A stretch of 64,000 nucleotides of DNA from Rotaria socialis (taxonomy: Eukaryota > Rotifera > Eurotatoria > Philodinida > Philodinidae), in contig CAJNYU010003848.1 of NCBI GenBank assembly GCA_905331475.1, positions 22,447-86,446 on the forward strand, written 5' to 3'. Below are positions 12,432-23,496 of this stretch, in pieces. Under the pieces are notes generated by a model. That model did no database searches. It had not been told where the DNA came from and saw only the letters and a program-made list of their open reading frames with translations. The first letter of the stretch is position 1; the number at the start of each line of letters is the position of its first letter. The position numbers were made by a program, and so were the translations under genes.

Positions 12432-14412
12432 ATGAGCTTATCAACAGTCATACATAAGGAAAACTCAGGTGTTGAAATAAAACGAACATCATCTGCACAA
12501 CGAGATGAAGAAAATATCATTCGGAAGCGACTGAGAATTGTAAGTGAAAACATTCTTTTTTTGGGCCATAGTATTGCCTACAACTGATTTTGCTTAGAAT
12601 TCGATTGCAACTGTTGTGTCAAGTGTTAATAAAGATGATGTAGACCGTGGTCATCAAATCAATACTCATATAGCAGCCAGGTAGTGATAATTTATTTCAG
12701 TTCATTTTTTCTTTGAATTGAAATTTATTTAGAAAACTTGAACTATTGCCAAATGAAATATTATACTTAATCGTTTCTCATTTGCATGTATCTCATATTG
12801 TTCAGGCATTTCACGGACTCAACCAGAGATTCAATTCGATTGTTTTCCAGTCTATTCGTAATTTTAAAATCTCAAATTATGTATCACGAGTTTGGCTACT
12901 TGATTATATGTCGCGTATCGCTGATGCAATTGTAAACATGTCTTTGGGAGTCGATTCATTGTCCCATGCTTTTCCCTGCGAGAACTTCTATCGGAATCTT
13001 ACTTCCATGGTTCTCAGACACGCGCGCTTCGCCGTAGAATTCAATGTCGAAAACGATGGAGCCTTTGCAACTGCGGTTACATGTTTGAACACACTTACCC
13101 AATGTGGCCTAACGGCTGAATGTTTTCGACAATCAAATCTTCGTAACAATGGCATTGTGCTAAAGAGCGATGATCAGGTACATTTGAACAAATATTTCGA
13201 TTCATTTTTTTACTCAATGTTCTATAATTCACAGAGTTATACAATTTTAAGGGCTCAACCCTGTCTAGCCATCAAACGCCTAGGTATACTGCATTGTTCT
13301 GAACAGGATCTAGTAGATTTATGTGGTCTCGTGCCGAATTTAACGTCGTTGCGTGTTGGAGTCCTCGAAGGAAGTTCAAACGTTTCGTTTCAAAATGGTC
13401 TATTCGATGTCGTCTCTCGATTTGGATCGTTGACTCGATTACATCTAGGCACTAGTGCCATCGGTGGTATTCATATTGACGTTATCGAATGGTTGATCCG
13501 TTGTTATCAATCATCACTTGAACAAGTAACATTAGTTATTTCATCGGCTGATCCATTTCTTGACGGCTATCATCTCCAGAAAATCCTTGAGCCATGCCAA
13601 AAGCTAAAAAAATTATCATTTAAATTTGAGTTTGATGAAGAAGACATTAGTGTTGACATAAATGATCTATGTCGACAATTTCAGAGCGAGTGGTGGCTCA
13701 ATGCTCTTCGAGCACCGGTACTTATTCTTCGGGACCATAATGATCATGTCTTTATTGGTTCCATTCCTCTTTATTTTCCGGTCAATATGATATTTCCGAC
13801 GGATCTCAATCTGTGGCGACTGAATAAGGGGCAGTTGGATTCATCGATGCTTCGCTTCACTGATTTAAAATCGATTCATTTTTACAGCAATAATAAACAA
13901 GCGATAACGTTTGATCTTCTGCGATTCATCGATCGTGTTTTTCCTTCGTGTAATCAAACACTCACTTTAAACTACTGGAAATTCGATTCACCACAAAAAC
14001 TATTCACACAGGTTTGCTTGTCATATAGAGATCACGAAAACAAAAATTATTTGTTTATTTATAGTGGATCAACAGTACGCTCACAATACCTACTCTCAAT
14101 AGGGTGGCGTTTCTCGATATGAAGACATATGCTTGTAATGGATTAGATGCTATGTCATTGATTTTGTGGCTTCTCGTGGTGCCCAATGTCAAAGTGTTGG
14201 ATTTGGAATCGATGGAAAATGCCGATAAAGTGATATTGATAAAAACATTGGACCAATTGCTGTCAGAAAGCGATCGTGTGAAGTCAATTCTTGATCGTAT
14301 TGAGAAGGTTCATATTTGGAAATCTCGACATGAAACTCAAACAAGATCAAAACGAAATTTATATCAGATAATTTCTAATATATTTTCTAATGCAAATCTT
14401 GGCAATCTTTAG
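12432..14412 (+). CDS. F-box protein with leucine-rich-repeat-like body
   Basis: Four exons: 12432-12539, 12598-12680, 12733-14011 and 14065-14412, about 605 residues. An F-box-like motif (LELLPNEILYLIVSHL, about 67-105) follows a charged disordered head, and the rest has irregular leucine-rich stretches such as NLTSLRVGVLEG and LTRLHLGTSAI. F-box proteins recruit substrates to SCF (Skp1-cullin) ubiquitin ligases; the substrate here is unknown. The 3' junction 14012-14064 is well supported because both sides are open only when it is removed. A further 57-nt candidate intron, 13178-13234 (CAG/GTACAT to TTCACAG), is a multiple of three with no stop, so it may be retained or spliced; splicing would give about 586 residues. 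The start follows tttattttag with 11 nt of leader. Confidence 0.7.
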
Positions 14413-14781
14413 GAACATTGATGGCTCGCTAATTATCGAGCTTTGGAGATTATTGTAAATAAACTCAATTTTTTTGGATTGTGCTTAAAACATCTACTGA
14501 TGATTTTTATTCATCATGAACATCAAGTCTTGTACTTTAGAAGTTCGAAACAGGTTAGAAAACGATACCGATAGACAGCTATTTTTTACTAAACTCTGAT
14601 CGAATCTATAACTGCTTACTAAGACGAATCAGACTAAAGCAGTTTTTTTTTGTGTAAGATTAACATCTATTATGCGCCACGAAAAATAGCTAATACACGA
14701 TGTTTAAAATATAAAGAAATGCTATCGCGTGGTAGACAATAATTTTTGTGAAATTGTAAATGTAAGTGTTCACATCTACGT
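14413..14781. other. 3' flank of the F-box gene
   Basis: An AATAAA-like site lies near 14456. No gene, repeat or RNA feature is visible. Confidence 0.35.
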
Positions 14782-15459
14782 TTATTTTCTAGATTTGAAG
14801 TAAGTGTTTAATTTTCTGAAAATCAATACGTCGACCAATGCAACTTTCACGAAATCTATATTCGCATGGGAAAATGTTTTGTAAGCACAAAAGATATTCC
14901 TCCAAGCGTCTATAACGCGTTCATGATTCCTATAAATGTACCAAAACAATATTGTAGATTCGTTTATTAATTTATTAACATCTGCACAGTTCATATTATT
15001 CTATCCTACTCGATATATTAAACAAAAGGTCAACCCATCATCTGTCCACGCAGTTCCCTTCATACTTCAGGACCATTTGCTTTTTATTCGAGTAACATGC
15101 GTTCGCCATGAATCAAGAAATTTATTATTAATTTTAATATAGGCAGATTTTTGCCCTGCATCAATATCCTTAATTGTGGCCCATCCAAATTTTGTATCCA
15201 TGAATTTTTTAATTTCATCTGCAGCAAAACCTATGCTCGTTGATTTCTCTGTATATGCCAACTACTTGTTATGCCAAAGTAACGATGAACTGTTTAGCCC
15301 GGTCACCACATCATAATCTGAATACATGACTACATTCTAATGTCCTCCAAAACGACCAGCCAATGCACCATTAATCCAAGTCGATGGGGATTCTGTTAGA
15401 TTCTTATGCTCAATTTTATCAAGAACACCACGTATAATCAATTCTATATTGTCGTCCAT
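14782..15459 (-). pseudogene. Stop-interrupted reading frame, family unknown
   Basis: One minus-strand frame can be read for 226 codons from an ATG at 15457-15459 to a stop at 14782, broken by four in-frame stops (TAG, TAG, TGA, TAG) but no frameshift. The pieces have a balanced, protein-like composition, for example TWINGALAGRFGG, DYDVVTGL, and TKFGWATIKDIDAG. I do not recognise the family. The likeliest reading is a young pseudogene killed by substitutions. Alternatives are short introns that I cannot place, or stop readthrough. Confidence 0.4.
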
Positions 15460-15677
15460 ACCAATATTTCAAGAAGGAATGCAGCAATTACTTCGAAGTA
15501 AGCAAAAGATGAAACAAATTTTCTAGTAAATATCTAAAAAAATAGTTATTTACATGTAATGAAAAGCATCACTGTTGCTTTTTTTTATGAAATCCCAAGC
15601 ACAGCAGTATCCACTAGATAAATAGATATAATATTTCGAACAAAAGTCTTGGAACTTTTTACCGGGCATCTATGAAT

Positions 15678-15839
15678 AGAAATGTCAACCGTACGGCTGA
15701 GCCGCCGCAGCAGCCGATTTTTCTATAATATCAGCCGGCACTGAAGACATTACTCATTCAAATAACGAGCCGCTGGAAATCTTCAAAAATTGAAAATTGT
15801 TGCCCGCCGTCATCGTTCAACCCTTCGGCTGACACCTCT
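15678..15839. mobile_element. Small MITE with 10-bp target duplication
   Basis: A 162-bp block, visibly richer in G+C than its surroundings, has imperfect terminal inverted repeats: AGAAATGTCAACCG on the left and the reverse complement of CGGCTGACACCTCT on the right, 11 of 14 matching. It is flanked by the exact direct repeat ATCTATGAAT at 15668-15677 and 15840-15849. A long target duplication with short inverted ends suggests a Mutator-like non-autonomous element, but the ends are too short to classify firmly. Confidence 0.6.
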
Positions 15840-15849
15840 ATCTATGAAT

Positions 15850-16760
15850 CGTCAATAGAAAAGATCGACATCAGTTTGTGGTAACTTTCTAAGACATAGC
15901 GGAATATGAATGTGATGAGACTGAAAAAGAAGCAAAGGTATGAGTGTATATGATGAAAATACCCACACCCACCCACAGGATTGCGATTTCATATAAAAGA
16001 TTCTTTTTTTTGTGGCTATTTAATTTATAGTTGTCTTTGGACAGAAAATTAGAAAAAACAAATTTATAAGGGTGCCAACTCTTATTTACATGTTTTCTTT
16101 ATCACAGAGAAAAATAAATTAAAATTATCATCAATGATATTGCCTGATTCTCATATCATTCACTATGGAAAAAAGCATCTCCCAAGTACTAATTGAAATA
16201 GTCTTGATAGTAAGCGCCCTCTTTAATACTTCTTCTCTATTGCATTATGGGAGATAACTGTATATTTATTTATTTATCGCGATTCTCACAAGAAATTGAC
16301 ATTATTCTCCAGTGTGACTAGTACCTTAATATTTACTGACGATATTTTGCTTCTCAGATTGCGTTACTATTTTGATAGTACAATTAATTATTTTCCTTTT
16401 TACGTTAATGAGAACTATATAGTTCAAGTTTGGTTACAGTGCCGATATTTATAAGGGCTGTCATTGATGATTCTATATCGGTTTCCTATTTGTGAGGCAG
16501 TTTCATAAAATTCATTACCGAGAGTGATGAAAAGTTATTTCCTCAGTTTGATCGTAGCGCCGCATAGATCAGTATGTTCTTTGTCACAATCGTAACATAA
16601 ACACAAGCTGAGCGGTATCAAAAACCTTTATAGCCTATATTGAGATGTGAAGAAGACTAGATGGAGGTTAGCTATTTATATTCATCGGAACCACATACCA
16701 CAGTATAGGAAACTTAGCTAACTTTTAAATACTGATCGTATTTTCACAATAGATTAAAAT
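15850..16760. other. Upstream region of the acyltransferase gene
   Basis: No coding feature is seen. A probable splice acceptor (ttttcacaatag) ends 8 nt before the ATG of the next gene, which suggests trans-splicing or a 5' UTR intron. Confidence 0.4.
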
Positions 16761-18119
16761 ATGGCAGCTTGGCTTGTTCTTCCGTCATCGCCGACTGGCA
16801 ATAATCGTCGCGTTGAACTTTCCGGTCTCGATTTATCGCTCATTCTACGTATTGATAATATTTTTGTCTATCCAGCAGAACTAGATATCGATCGGTTTAA
16901 AGATGCACTCAGTCGTACTCTGTCTTTATGGCCATTCGTCATCGGCCGTTTTCTGAAGCTCGACGGTGGTCACTATTTCATTGAAATGTCCGATAACGGC
17001 ATTCCTTTTACATATGCTGAAAACAGTGAACTAGAACAATGGCCTCTCGGCAATAAAGTCGTTGTCGATATCATTCAATACTCACTTGAACCGTTTATTG
17101 ATGGAGTACAAACTATGAAATTAATGGAGAGTTCTAATGACGAGCCATTATTTCGCTTAAAACTCACGCACATTGTAAAAAGTAATGAATGGATATTGGG
17201 TACAAGTTGGGCTCATGTTCTTGGTGATGCTGCATCGAATTTAAGATTTTTGAATACACTTTCACGTCTCTATCAGCAATTGGAACCTTTGGCACCGTTG
17301 CCAATTTTCGAGAGACGTTTATGGCGAGACGAAGAAGCCGATGAATCACTATCACCATTACTCAAAGAATTGTCGAATGCTAAACCATTCAGAGAAATGA
17401 TTCAAGTGTTCTTATCCAGAGAAGAAACACATGAACAGCTTAATTTACATTTTTCAAGTAAACAACTTTCGAGACTACGTGAATTAGCTGGTGGTGATTC
17501 AGTGACTATACAAGATGCTCTTAGCTCGTACATCATTCTCCTACTAAATACTCAGTGCTTCAATAATGATAATGAACGTCTTATTCTACGCACAGATACT
17601 GTCATAAATTTTCGTGGTGTATCTGATTTGATTGCTCCAGTTGGACTTGTTTCTAATGCTACCATTGTTTTATCGTCTGAAAATTTCGATGATCCATTAT
17701 CTTTAACAAGTATTGCCAAAACGATTCGTCGATCAATTCTTCAAACACGTGATCCGAAATTTCTCGAACCATATGTAGCAACTTCTGATAGATTGAAAAG
17801 AAAAATATTAAGAGAACATCAACTCCTGAATTTAGGGCCATTTCCTAACGACGTTATCGTTAATTCGAATCTTCGTTATGATTGGGCACATCTTGTTGAC
17901 TTCGGTTACACAGATAAATGTCGTTTTTATACACCATGGACTGGTCGATTATATTTTCGTGTGTTTCGTCTTAATCCCATAAAAGACGGAAATCAATGGT
18001 TACCACGAGATCGTGATGGTGCCGAAGTTGCTTTTCGGATTGCACCTGATGTTAAAGACAAATTTTTAAGTGCGTGGCAAAAAGACATAGTAGAGAATTT
18101 CACCAATATTAAACTTTAA
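16761..18119 (+). CDS. BAHD-type (HxxxD) acyltransferase, intronless
   Basis: This is an uninterrupted 452-codon frame starting at an ATG placed just behind a splice acceptor. BAHD enzymes transfer acyl groups from acyl-CoA to alcohols or amines and have two CAT-like lobes. Visible hallmarks: an N-terminal segment like the family (SGLDLSLILRIDNIFVYP, then LSRTLSLWPFVIGRF), the catalytic HVLGD at residues 152-156 inside GTSWAHVLGDAASN, and a DFG at about 380 where plants have DFGWG (here DFGYT). The length matches plant and fungal members (about 430-480). The intronless state among intron-rich neighbours, and a family best known from plants and fungi, suggest horizontal acquisition. Donor and acceptor substrates are unknown. 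Confidence 0.78.
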   Translation: MAAWLVLPSSPTGNNRRVELSGLDLSLILRIDNIFVYPAELDIDRFKDALSRTLSLWPFVIGRFLKLDGGHYFIEMSDNGIPFTYAENSELEQWPLGNKVVVDIIQYSLEPFIDGVQTMKLMESSNDEPLFRLKLTHIVKSNEWILGTSWAHVLGDAASNLRFLNTLSRLYQQLEPLAPLPIFERRLWRDEEADESLSPLLKELSNAKPFREMIQVFLSREETHEQLNLHFSSKQLSRLRELAGGDSVTIQDALSSYIILLLNTQCFNNDNERLILRTDTVINFRGVSDLIAPVGLVSNATIVLSSENFDDPLSLTSIAKTIRRSILQTRDPKFLEPYVATSDRLKRKILREHQLLNLGPFPNDVIVNSNLRYDWAHLVDFGYTDKCRFYTPWTGRLYFRVFRLNPIKDGNQWLPRDRDGAEVAFRIAPDVKDKFLSAWQKDIVENFTNIKL

Positions 18120-18717
18120 AAACTTACTACGAAATATATCTATTTCAGTGTGGGTGGCCATGACGCAAAGAGAATTATTCGTACCTTTCCCATCGTTGTA
18201 TCTTAATCAAAATATCTCAGCTTCTAAAATGTTAGTCTGCTAATGGAATAAATATCTTGTTGTCATTGATTATATTTTTGCTTCAGCTTCTTCCTGTCTA
18301 AGAGTATTTAGAATAAATGTATTTTCTATCGAAATTGTGTCTCTGATCAATTTTCAAAAGTAGCATCTGCTCTGTAGCTGAAAGAGAAGATATCTTTAAT
18401 TTTGAGAATTTTGTTAATATAATAATTTGAGAAAAAAAACTGGCTCTGAACACATCCAAAAAGCAAAAATTTGATTCGACACAATACAAAGCCTATTCGA
18501 ATGTGCCACGAAGCGATGATAAATAACATTAGTGCTAATATTGAAGCTACTTTTTTAAATCTACCAAAAAAAGTTCACGATTTTTACGCTACAAGTATTG
18601 ATCTGATGTATTGTTTCTATTCAAAATTCCATCATCAAAACAGCTTCCTTTTTTCCCATATCAACATGCACCTGATATATTAAGCAAATCAGTTAAACAG
18701 TAAACACATGATTGTCA
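18120..18717. other. Convergent intergenic spacer
   Basis: AATAAA-type motifs occur near 18246 and 18313. Short overlapping frames at 18298-18683 on both strands are low-complexity and not credible as genes. Confidence 0.4.
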
Positions 18718-19439
18718 CTACTTAAGTAATAATATCAATAGCTTTACGATCCGTGGTATGCATATGCAGACTACTGTCATAACCAAAATGGTAATCGTGT
18801 ATGTTGCAAGCGAATAATAGACAACCGGATGACAATATGTCTCTGTATCCGTTGAATTATCGAATTGAAGATATGCTTTTATTCGACGTCGTATCATTAA
18901 GAAAATACTATTGGCGACTAATATGGATATAATACATATGGCGATGATGATGCTCAAAATGCAAACAATCGTTCGAAATACACACTTTCTTGTACGCGTG
19001 GTGTTTTCATCATCAATGGAACTTGACGATTTGACAATGTATCTATGAGATATAATAACAGAAAGAAAATAAATTTGAAGAAAAACACGAGTCTCTAAAT
19101 AAGATAAAATAATACTTACAAGATGAACAAGGAGAAAAGAATTACAAGACCTATACTTGATACTCCCAAAACAATTAAACAAACAGGAAGAAATAAATTA
19201 ATTGGGCATTCATTTCGGAAGTGAATACCGATAATTATTGCAACTATTGGCATGATCGATAAAATTATTAATAAACTAAATCAATAAAAAAATAATAAAT
19301 ATTTTCGGACAAATCACCAACACATGCTAATTAGTACTTACACAAGACATAAAATATAAAATTTTACGTCTGATTTCTTTTCATCGGGTTTTTTTTGAAG
19401 TGGTTCCGTCACTTCAACGTCTGTCAACAATGAATCCAT
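18718..19439 (-). CDS. Four-helix membrane protein, TMEM272-like
   Basis: Three exons on the minus strand: 19342-19439, 19120-19275 and 18718-19042, phases 2/2, 192 residues. The N-terminus is short, acidic and cytosolic-looking. Four hydrophobic segments follow. The second exon has the arrangement MPIVAIIIGIHFRNECPINL then a PVCLIVLGV helix, matching the TMEM272-like pattern of a hydrophobic strand, a Cys-Pro turn and a Pro-led second helix. A hydrophilic loop with two possible N-glycosylation sites (NTT in the third exon and NST) and a Cys-containing loop precede the last helix. The function of this family is not known; these are usually multigene families in rotifers and other invertebrates. 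Confidence 0.65.
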
Positions 19440-21008
19440 CAAGATTGACAATTCAATGAATAATTTTAGTGTACAACTTTTTGTAAGCTTCGCTTAAGAT
19501 TTATTTCTACACCGGACAGTAGAAGGCCTACGGATTGTATGCGAACTTATTTGAATATTATGAGTAAACAAAAATTAGTCAATTATATTGTTACTCTTTT
19601 TCGTCTAACTTGAAAATAATTTACAATCTGCAATTTTCTTGTCGAACTTTTTTCTCTTCTATTTAGACGCGAATTTTTACGTCAGTTGTAGATTTTTTCG
19701 ACGTTGAGTGTTCCTATAAAATCAAAAGTACCCGTCACTTTCTCTTCGCCGAATGTGTCACAAAAGTCACAAAGAATAGATTAATTCGCCTGTTTCATTC
19801 AAGCAAAAATATGTACATTAACATGTGGTGTACGCTTTTGCATATAGACAATTGATTAAAATAAATATTCAAAACTATTCATTTTGAAACAGAATATAAA
19901 GAAACCTAAAGCAAAAACAATAAGATAGAAACAGTTTACAAATCGTAATATTGATGTGAACTTTCAAAATCCTATAGTTATTGAAAATTTGCGCTTTAAC
20001 TACAGAATAACCTGATAGTAAATTTTGACCATAATTAATAACATATCTCTTATGGGTCTATTTTCATTGGAATGTAATACAGCATCACTCAAATTTTAAT
20101 CAGTTTTCATGGAAAACTATGATATAAATAATTGATAAACAGATCATATTTGATGAAAAGTTTAATTTTCGCCTTGATGCAATGTCGATTGATAATATGA
20201 AGACAGAACCATTCACGGGATAAAACCCAGTGGGTGTGGATCAATTGATTTTACATATTGAAACATTCTGTCGTGAGCTCAATATAATTCTATTGGATTT
20301 TTATCAAAATCGAAATAACTCATAAGAAATCATATTTTTATTTGAAATTTTGCCTATGAGGGACAATATTTTATGATAATTGATCATATATTTGATGTGA
20401 ACTGGATACTTTCGTAATTGTGAGTGTAATCAACCAGAAAGAAATCAAGATAAAAACGGTCTTGACTTATGCGTATCGTATCTTTTGCAAAGAATTTTTC
20501 TTGTTGTGACAGCACAGAGTCCACAAATCCTACCTTATTGAAATGAAACATTCTCTGACGGAGTACTTGTAAAATAGCTTTATTTGGTAGTGTATTGCTA
20601 AATGGAAGGACATATATTCAGAAACAGGATAATAAACTATCGATTAATATTTACTGAAATCTGAAATTGAGCAAAGACGCTTCATTGAATATACTCAAGC
20701 TTTTTAGATACTGAACAGAATTTCATTACTTCATATAATCAGTTGGCATTTGTTTTTGTGAATTCTATCCCCTATATAAATTTGAAAAATACTCGATAGA
20801 TGGCATCTTTGTATAACGATTTCATTGATTTCATCTGATTGGAAAATTTGATTTTACCAATCAAATATGTTCAAGTTCGAGTTTAGTTTTCGATATTGAT
20901 TTTACTTCGTTTTAACCTGTACTGAGAAGGTACGAAGATTTCTTTTGTTGGTTTTATTTTAAACCTGTGTACAATTTTCTCTTTACTATTGAAATCTGGG
21001 ACAAAAAA
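19440..21008. other. 1.6-kb gene-free AT-rich region
   Basis: It lies between divergent genes and should contain the promoters of the TMEM272-like gene and of the eIF4E2-led cluster. No long frame, repeat or RNA gene was recognised. Confidence 0.4.
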
Positions 21009-22503
21009 ATGGCAGCGAATCCAATAAGTGACGAAGAAATTATGTCAGAAACAAATGATAAACTGGAGAATTCCTCATTAACAAACGATGAAAATAATGT
21101 TCAAAATCAAGATGATTCATTTAATTTACTTGAAGGTCGATGGACATTTTGGTATACACATCGGCCAACTACATTTCGGAATAGTGCAGTTAACTATGAT
21201 TCTTGTTTAAAAAAACTTGGTTCGTCTGTTTTTATTCTTAATTTGACTTTATACATTATTTTCGTCGTCTTTTTAAAGGTACATTTGGTTCCATTGAAGA
21301 ATTTTGGTATTATTATGATCATATGAAATTTCCATCTGAACTTCCATTCTATAGGTTCCACAGATGATGATATCTATTTTTCATTTTATCGAATATAATT
21401 TTCTTATGTTTCAGTGATGTTCATTTATTTAAAGAAAGTCTAAAACCAATGTGGGAAGAAGAAGGAAATCGACTTGGTGGTAAATGGATTTTACGATTGA
21501 AAAAAGGTTTATCTACTCGTCTATGGGAATCCCTCGTTTTGGCTATTATTGGTGAACAATTTAATGTTGGAAAAGAAATATGTGGAATTGTTTGTTCAAT
21601 TCGACCACAAGAAGATCTTATCAGTATATGGACAAAAACTGCAAATAATCAATTAGTCACACAACGAATTAAAGAGACGATGAAAAAAGTCCTTAGTTTG
21701 CCACAAGATTGTAAGTACTATCGAAAATAAGAAAAATAGATAGTATGTTAGCTGTTCTAATTTTCAGAATGCATTATTGTATTCCATTAAAATGTTCATA
21801 TAAAAACACTATAGCAAGACCATGTTGCCTATATCCAATAGGCTCGTTTTGTGAGTTTTTGAAAATCGGATATACTTGCCCCAACTGTTTAATATCATTT
21901 GATAGTTTTGCTCTGCGAAAAATAAAAATATGATCTATGAAATGTGTAATATTGGATAGACTTGATATGTAAAATTTAATCGAACATAGTTTCTTTTATT
22001 AATCATTGACTTTATAATCAGTGTGAAGCTAGCACGACGGAGCTAGCACGATGCAACAGAAATTCTACTATAAGTCTTCTCAGAAGTATTGCCGGCCCAT
22101 AAAAACCAGACCATTCGATGCAGAATTTAGTTCTAGATCGGATGGCGATACTTTTATTCCCCGGCAATACTTAGGAAGAAATTTTACCTACACCTTTGTT
22201 TTCTTCTAAATAGGACAAGAAAAACCGGATAGAATTTTCTCAAAGTATTGCCGGGGAATAAACGTATCACCGTCCGATCCAGAATTAAATTCTGCATCGA
22301 ATGGTCTGGTTCTATGGGCCGGCAATACTTCTGAGAAGACTTATAGTTGAATCTCTGTTTCATCGTGCTAGCTCAGTCGTGCTAGCGTCACACCGATGAC
22401 TTTATACGAATCGATTTTTATTTTAGGTCCATTGGAATACAAAACACATAATGATTCATTACGTGATAATTGTAGTTATCGTAACACCGATCGTGTTCGG
22501 TGA
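21009..22503 (+). CDS. EIF4E2: eIF4E2 / 4EHP cap-binding translational repressor
   Basis: Four exons: 21009-21219, 21279-21354, 21415-21710 and 22427-22503, with consistent phases, 219 residues. It binds the mRNA 5' cap but, in this subclass, represses rather than starts translation. Seen here: FWYTHRP, GSIEEFWYYYDHM, LFKESLKPMWEEEGN with the Trp-Glu cap pair, GGKWILRLKKG, WESLVLAIIGEQF, and IWTKTANNQ. The tail HNDSLRDNCSYRNT matches the 4EHP ending rather than canonical eIF4E, and a Tyr (SAVNYDSC) occupies the place where eIF4E has its first cap Trp. It heads a same-strand gene cluster. Its last intron, 21711-22426, is enlarged by an inserted foldback element. The GTG-led extension upstream of 21009 is not a usable start. 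Confidence 0.92.
22017..22396. mobile_element. Foldback MITE inside the last eIF4E2 intron
   Basis: A 380-bp element. Outer inverted ends of about 33 bp (GTGTGAAGCTAGCACGACGG on the left, the near-complement ending in GTCACAC on the right) differ at only a few sites. The pairing continues inward: a block around AGTATTGCCGGC occurs on both arms together with long stretches around 22060-22150 and 22265-22350. The direct repeat TGACTTTATA flanks it at 22007-22016 and 22397-22406. Long inverted repeats with 9-10 bp target duplications resemble non-autonomous Mutator-like elements. It is on the gene strand but leaves both splice sites intact. Confidence 0.85.
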
Positions 22504-22734
22504 ATGAAATGAAAATTCAAGTCATATCCATGTCGTTGGATAATCTATGTGTAGGTCTTTGTTTACGGTCTTCGAAACCGACCTTATCTCGCTTGTTATT
22601 TTTCTTATCTTCGAACTTCGCTTTGTTCTTCATTCGAAACACAGTATAACAACATTTGTTCTCATTGTTTTTCCTAATTCCATTTGTTGATCTTGTTTTT
22701 GTTTTTGTTATTATGATTATAAAAATGTTTTTTT

Positions 22735-22753
22735 TCTTCTTCTTTTATTTAAG
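22735..22753 (+). promoter_or_regulatory. Likely spliced-leader acceptor, first TMEM254-like gene
   Basis: A T/C-rich tract ends in TTTAAG directly on the start codon, leaving no 5' UTR from the genome. This is best explained by trans-splicing of a leader RNA. Confidence 0.6.
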
Positions 22754-23101
22754 ATGACTGACCATTTCTTTCAAAGAGCGAATTCTTTATGGTATATACC
22801 TATTATCGGAGGCCTTGTACAATTCGCTATTGTGACATTTCGGCCTAATTTAATGCCCTATGAAATTTTGGGTCCATACGGTCAATTTACGAAATTTTTA
22901 GCATATAATCATCATTGTTCGCTTGTGTGGGGCTTTTGGATTGCTATTGGTTTACATTTTTTGGAAGCAGTAATTGCTTATAGAATATGTCGAAAATTAC
23001 ATATTGACGCTTTCAATACAATTCGATGGTTCCTACAGACATTATCGTTAGGTTATGTTTCGTTGGGTAAATTAAGAAAATATGCAGCAAAGAAACGATA
23101 A
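22754..23101 (+). CDS. TMEM254: TMEM254-like small membrane protein, copy 1
   Basis: Single exon, 115 residues. Three or so hydrophobic segments lie in TMEM254 order: an N-terminal helix after FFQRANSLWYIP, a conserved LGPYGQFTKFLAYNHH loop, a helix at WGFWIAIGLHFLEA, and WFLQTLSLGYVSL before a basic tail (KLRKYAAKKR). The role of the family is unknown; membrane location is predicted. It starts 250 bp after eIF4E2 and is followed by a tandem relative, so it is probably co-transcribed. Confidence 0.8.
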   Translation: MTDHFFQRANSLWYIPIIGGLVQFAIVTFRPNLMPYEILGPYGQFTKFLAYNHHCSLVWGFWIAIGLHFLEAVIAYRICRKLHIDAFNTIRWFLQTLSLGYVSLGKLRKYAAKKR

Positions 23102-23395
23102 AAATCAAAATCGGTAAATCATGTTAATGAGAAATACAGTATGAATTCTACGAAAATGTTTGATTTTCATGGAGAATAGGTTGAGAAATGAAATTTTTAA
23201 CTTATTTTGTAGAGAAAAGTTTCAACTTTTATTTTACGCTTCAAACTCAGACATCTACGTTAGTCCTATGTGAAAAGAATAGTTAATTCTAATATTTACA
23301 CAATGGTTTCTACAGAATTGTTTTTTAGTTAGAACCAGCAAATCCATCGAACATTGCAAACAAAAGGTTGCTTTGCACCCTGCTTGCTGCTTTCT

Positions 23396-23401
23396 AATAA
23401 A
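23396..23401 (+). terminator. Poly(A) signal AATAAA after TMEM254 copy 1
   Basis: AATAAA lies 95 bp before the next start codon, the polyadenylation half of a coupled poly(A)/trans-splice spacer. Confidence 0.5.
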
Positions 23402-23478
23402 TATTTCATAAGGATTTCCCGCTTTGATTTTTTAATCGTGTGTTTCGAGTTTTCCGGTTGATTTTATAAATCGAGTGT

Positions 23479-23496
23479 TTACTGATTTAATTCTAG
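23479..23496 (+). promoter_or_regulatory. Likely spliced-leader acceptor, second TMEM254-like gene
   Basis: TTTAATTCTAG abuts the ATG with no genomic 5' UTR. Confidence 0.6.
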
